Below, one piece after another: positions 5,422 through 6,504 of a stretch of DNA of 6,504 bases (position 1 is its first letter; each line of letters begins with the position of its first letter). Below the pieces are notes generated by a model, which was not told the DNA's origin, did no database searches, and was given only the letters and a program-made list of their open reading frames with translations. Source of the DNA: JAICLL01 sp035252155 (GTDB lineage: Bacteria > Planctomycetota > Planctomycetia > Pirellulales > JAICIG01); assembly GCA_035252155.1 (NCBI GenBank), contig DATFDL010000723.1, forward strand, positions 1 to 6,504, given 5' to 3'. The position numbers and the translations under genes were made by a program.

Positions 5422-6495
5422 TTATCCCAAAAACAAAAATTGTTCGGCCGCCGGTCCCGACCGCAACAGCTCGCGGGTTTCCGCATCGACCGCCACACGT
5501 TCTCCCCGGCGGTAGAACCGGCCGGCGTCGTCGCGCAATTCGCGGAACGGGCCTTTGTAGACGACGGTGTGGTCGACCGGTCCGCCCAGTTTGCCCGGCT
5601 GGTAGGCCAAGAGCTTGGTTTCGCGCAGCTCGACTCCCTCGAAATGGAAACAGGGCGCCGCGCCGAACTTGGCGTAATGAATGCCCGTGAAACCGGCCGC
5701 CTCCAGCTCGGCCAGCAGCTCGCGGTCGAGCGGCACATGTTCGACCGCCGCCGCCGGACCGGGCAGCCGCAACACGGCGCCGTCGGGCAATTGCCTGGCC
5801 GCCGTCAATACATGAACCAGGACCTGCCCGCCCGGACGAAGCACGCGGCGCACCTCCGCCAACACGCGTTGCCGTTGGCCCGCGTCGAGCCGCGCGTTGA
5901 ACGTCCCTTGCAGCAATACCTCGTCGACGCCGTGGTTGGGGCAATGTGCTCCGTCGGTCATGGTCAAGGGTTCGGGAAACGCCTGGCCGAGCCGATGGTG
6001 AATGGTCGTTCGGGCCGGTGCGGGCGCTTCGATCGCAGGGTTGCCTGCCGATTGTTGGATGACCTCCAGCGCTTGCCCGGCCCCGCGGTGCTCGATGTCG
6101 CCTTCGAAGACATAAATCTCCCACAGCGAGCCGTCGGGGTCGTGCACCCAAAACTTGCTCTGCCGGGCGTAGCAGCACTCGACACCCTCTTCGCGCTGGG
6201 TAGAGATGCCGGCAGCCTCGAGCCGCGCCTGCGCCGCCACGAGAGCAGCGGCATCGGGCATCCGAAAGCCCAAATGATTCAGCGCTCCGCCGGCCGCAAA
6301 ACCGTGCGGCTCGAGCGACAGCACCAACGGCGGATCGGACAACTCGAACTTGGCGTAATCAGGCCGTCGCTTGGCCGGTTCGACGCCCAACAGCGCCGTC
6401 AGGAACCGGATCGAGCGATCAAGATCGTTGACGTTCAACGACAGGTGAAATTTGGTAGCGAGTTGAGCGGTTTCAGGTTCGGCAACGGCGGACAT
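5422..6495 (-). CDS. arsI: ArsI/CadI-type VOC dioxygenase fused to a partial methyltransferase-like domain
   Basis: This 357-residue protein is more than twice the usual ArsI length. Residues 15-135 are a vicinal-oxygen-chelate domain like ArsI, the Fe(II)-dependent lyase that splits the C-As bond of trivalent organoarsenicals. His17 (FHLSLNV), His74 (LNHLGF) and Glu126 (LWEIYVF) are the expected metal ligands, and Cys107-Cys108 in ECCYARQSKFWV is the vicinal pair that binds arsenic in this family. After a linker (about 136-178) comes the second half of a class I methyltransferase: DEVLLQGTFN (191-200), then EVRRVLRPGGQVLVHVL (214-230). An ArsM-like C-terminal segment ends in YKGPFREL...RGERVAV...SGPAAEQF. 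The SAM-binding glycine loop is missing, so this part is unlikely to methylate alone. The ATG at 6495 lies 9 bases from the window edge, so no promoter can be judged. It is likely co-transcribed with the downstream regulator. Confidence 0.87.
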   Translation of the reverse strand: MSAVAEPETAQLATKFHLSLNVNDLDRSIRFLTALLGVEPAKRRPDYAKFELSDPPLVLSLEPHGFAAGGALNHLGFRMPDAAALVAAQARLEAAGISTQREEGVECCYARQSKFWVHDPDGSLWEIYVFEGDIEHRGAGQALEVIQQSAGNPAIEAPAPARTTIHHRLGQAFPEPLTMTDGAHCPNHGVDEVLLQGTFNARLDAGQRQRVLAEVRRVLRPGGQVLVHVLTAARQLPDGAVLRLPGPAAAVEHVPLDRELLAELEAAGFTGIHYAKFGAAPCFHFEGVELRETKLLAYQPGKLGGPVDHTVVYKGPFRELRDDAGRFYRRGERVAVDAETRELLRSGPAAEQFLFLG

Positions 6496-6504
6496 GGGAG
6501 TGAC

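Noticed and set aside
4940..6178. A 412-residue version of the ArsR-family protein
   Set aside because: The extra N-terminal part is the ArsI-like gene read in the wrong frame and crosses the palindromic repeat. The recognisable regulator begins near 5293.

Overview
The window is GC-rich, densely coded bacterial DNA. A glutamine-dependent-type NAD+ synthase C-terminus, a Gfo/Idh/MocA oxidoreductase, an exported sialate O-acetylesterase-type SGNH hydrolase, an exported isoaspartyl peptidase/asparaginase and an ArsR/ArsI pair sit together, and the gene boundaries carry palindromic repeats. This mix is typical of Planctomycetota (Pirellulales-like). That placement is an inference from gene style, not from a marker gene.

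Layout. Positions 2-535 (+) hold the 3' end of nadE. Its last codons lie inside a two-copy palindromic repeat (483-546). That repeat ends at the base before the stop codon of a convergent oxidoreductase gene (547-1743, -). A 400-bp spacer (1744-2143) separates the oxidoreductase from the divergent esterase gene (2144-3709, +). It holds a perfect 14-bp palindrome, a third copy of the small palindrome core, a weak promoter candidate and a 153-bp structured repeat. A second copy of that structured repeat (3721-3872) fills the gap between the esterase and the asparaginase-family gene (3904-4938, +). The asparaginase gene runs, with a 1-bp gap, into a convergent ArsR-family regulator (4940-5293, -). 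Upstream of the regulator on the same strand, across a spacer with a third kind of palindromic repeat (5332-5399), lies an ArsI/CadI-type dioxygenase fused to a methyltransferase-like C-terminal half (5422-6495, -).

How the genes relate. The esterase and the asparaginase-like gene are co-directional, and both products have signal peptides. They look like scavenging hydrolases of the cell envelope or exterior, and each start codon is closely preceded by the same structured repeat. The ArsI-like enzyme and the ArsR regulator form a plausible organoarsenical detoxification unit: the enzyme keeps the vicinal cysteines and metal ligands of C-As lyases, and the regulator has a vicinal cysteine pair near its C-terminus. 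NadE and the oxidoreductase are convergent and need not be functionally linked.

The points most worth a second look are the paired 152/153-bp structured repeats ahead of two hydrolase genes, the ArsI fusion to a methyltransferase half lacking the SAM-binding start, and the palindromic repeat that supplies the C-terminal residues of NadE.
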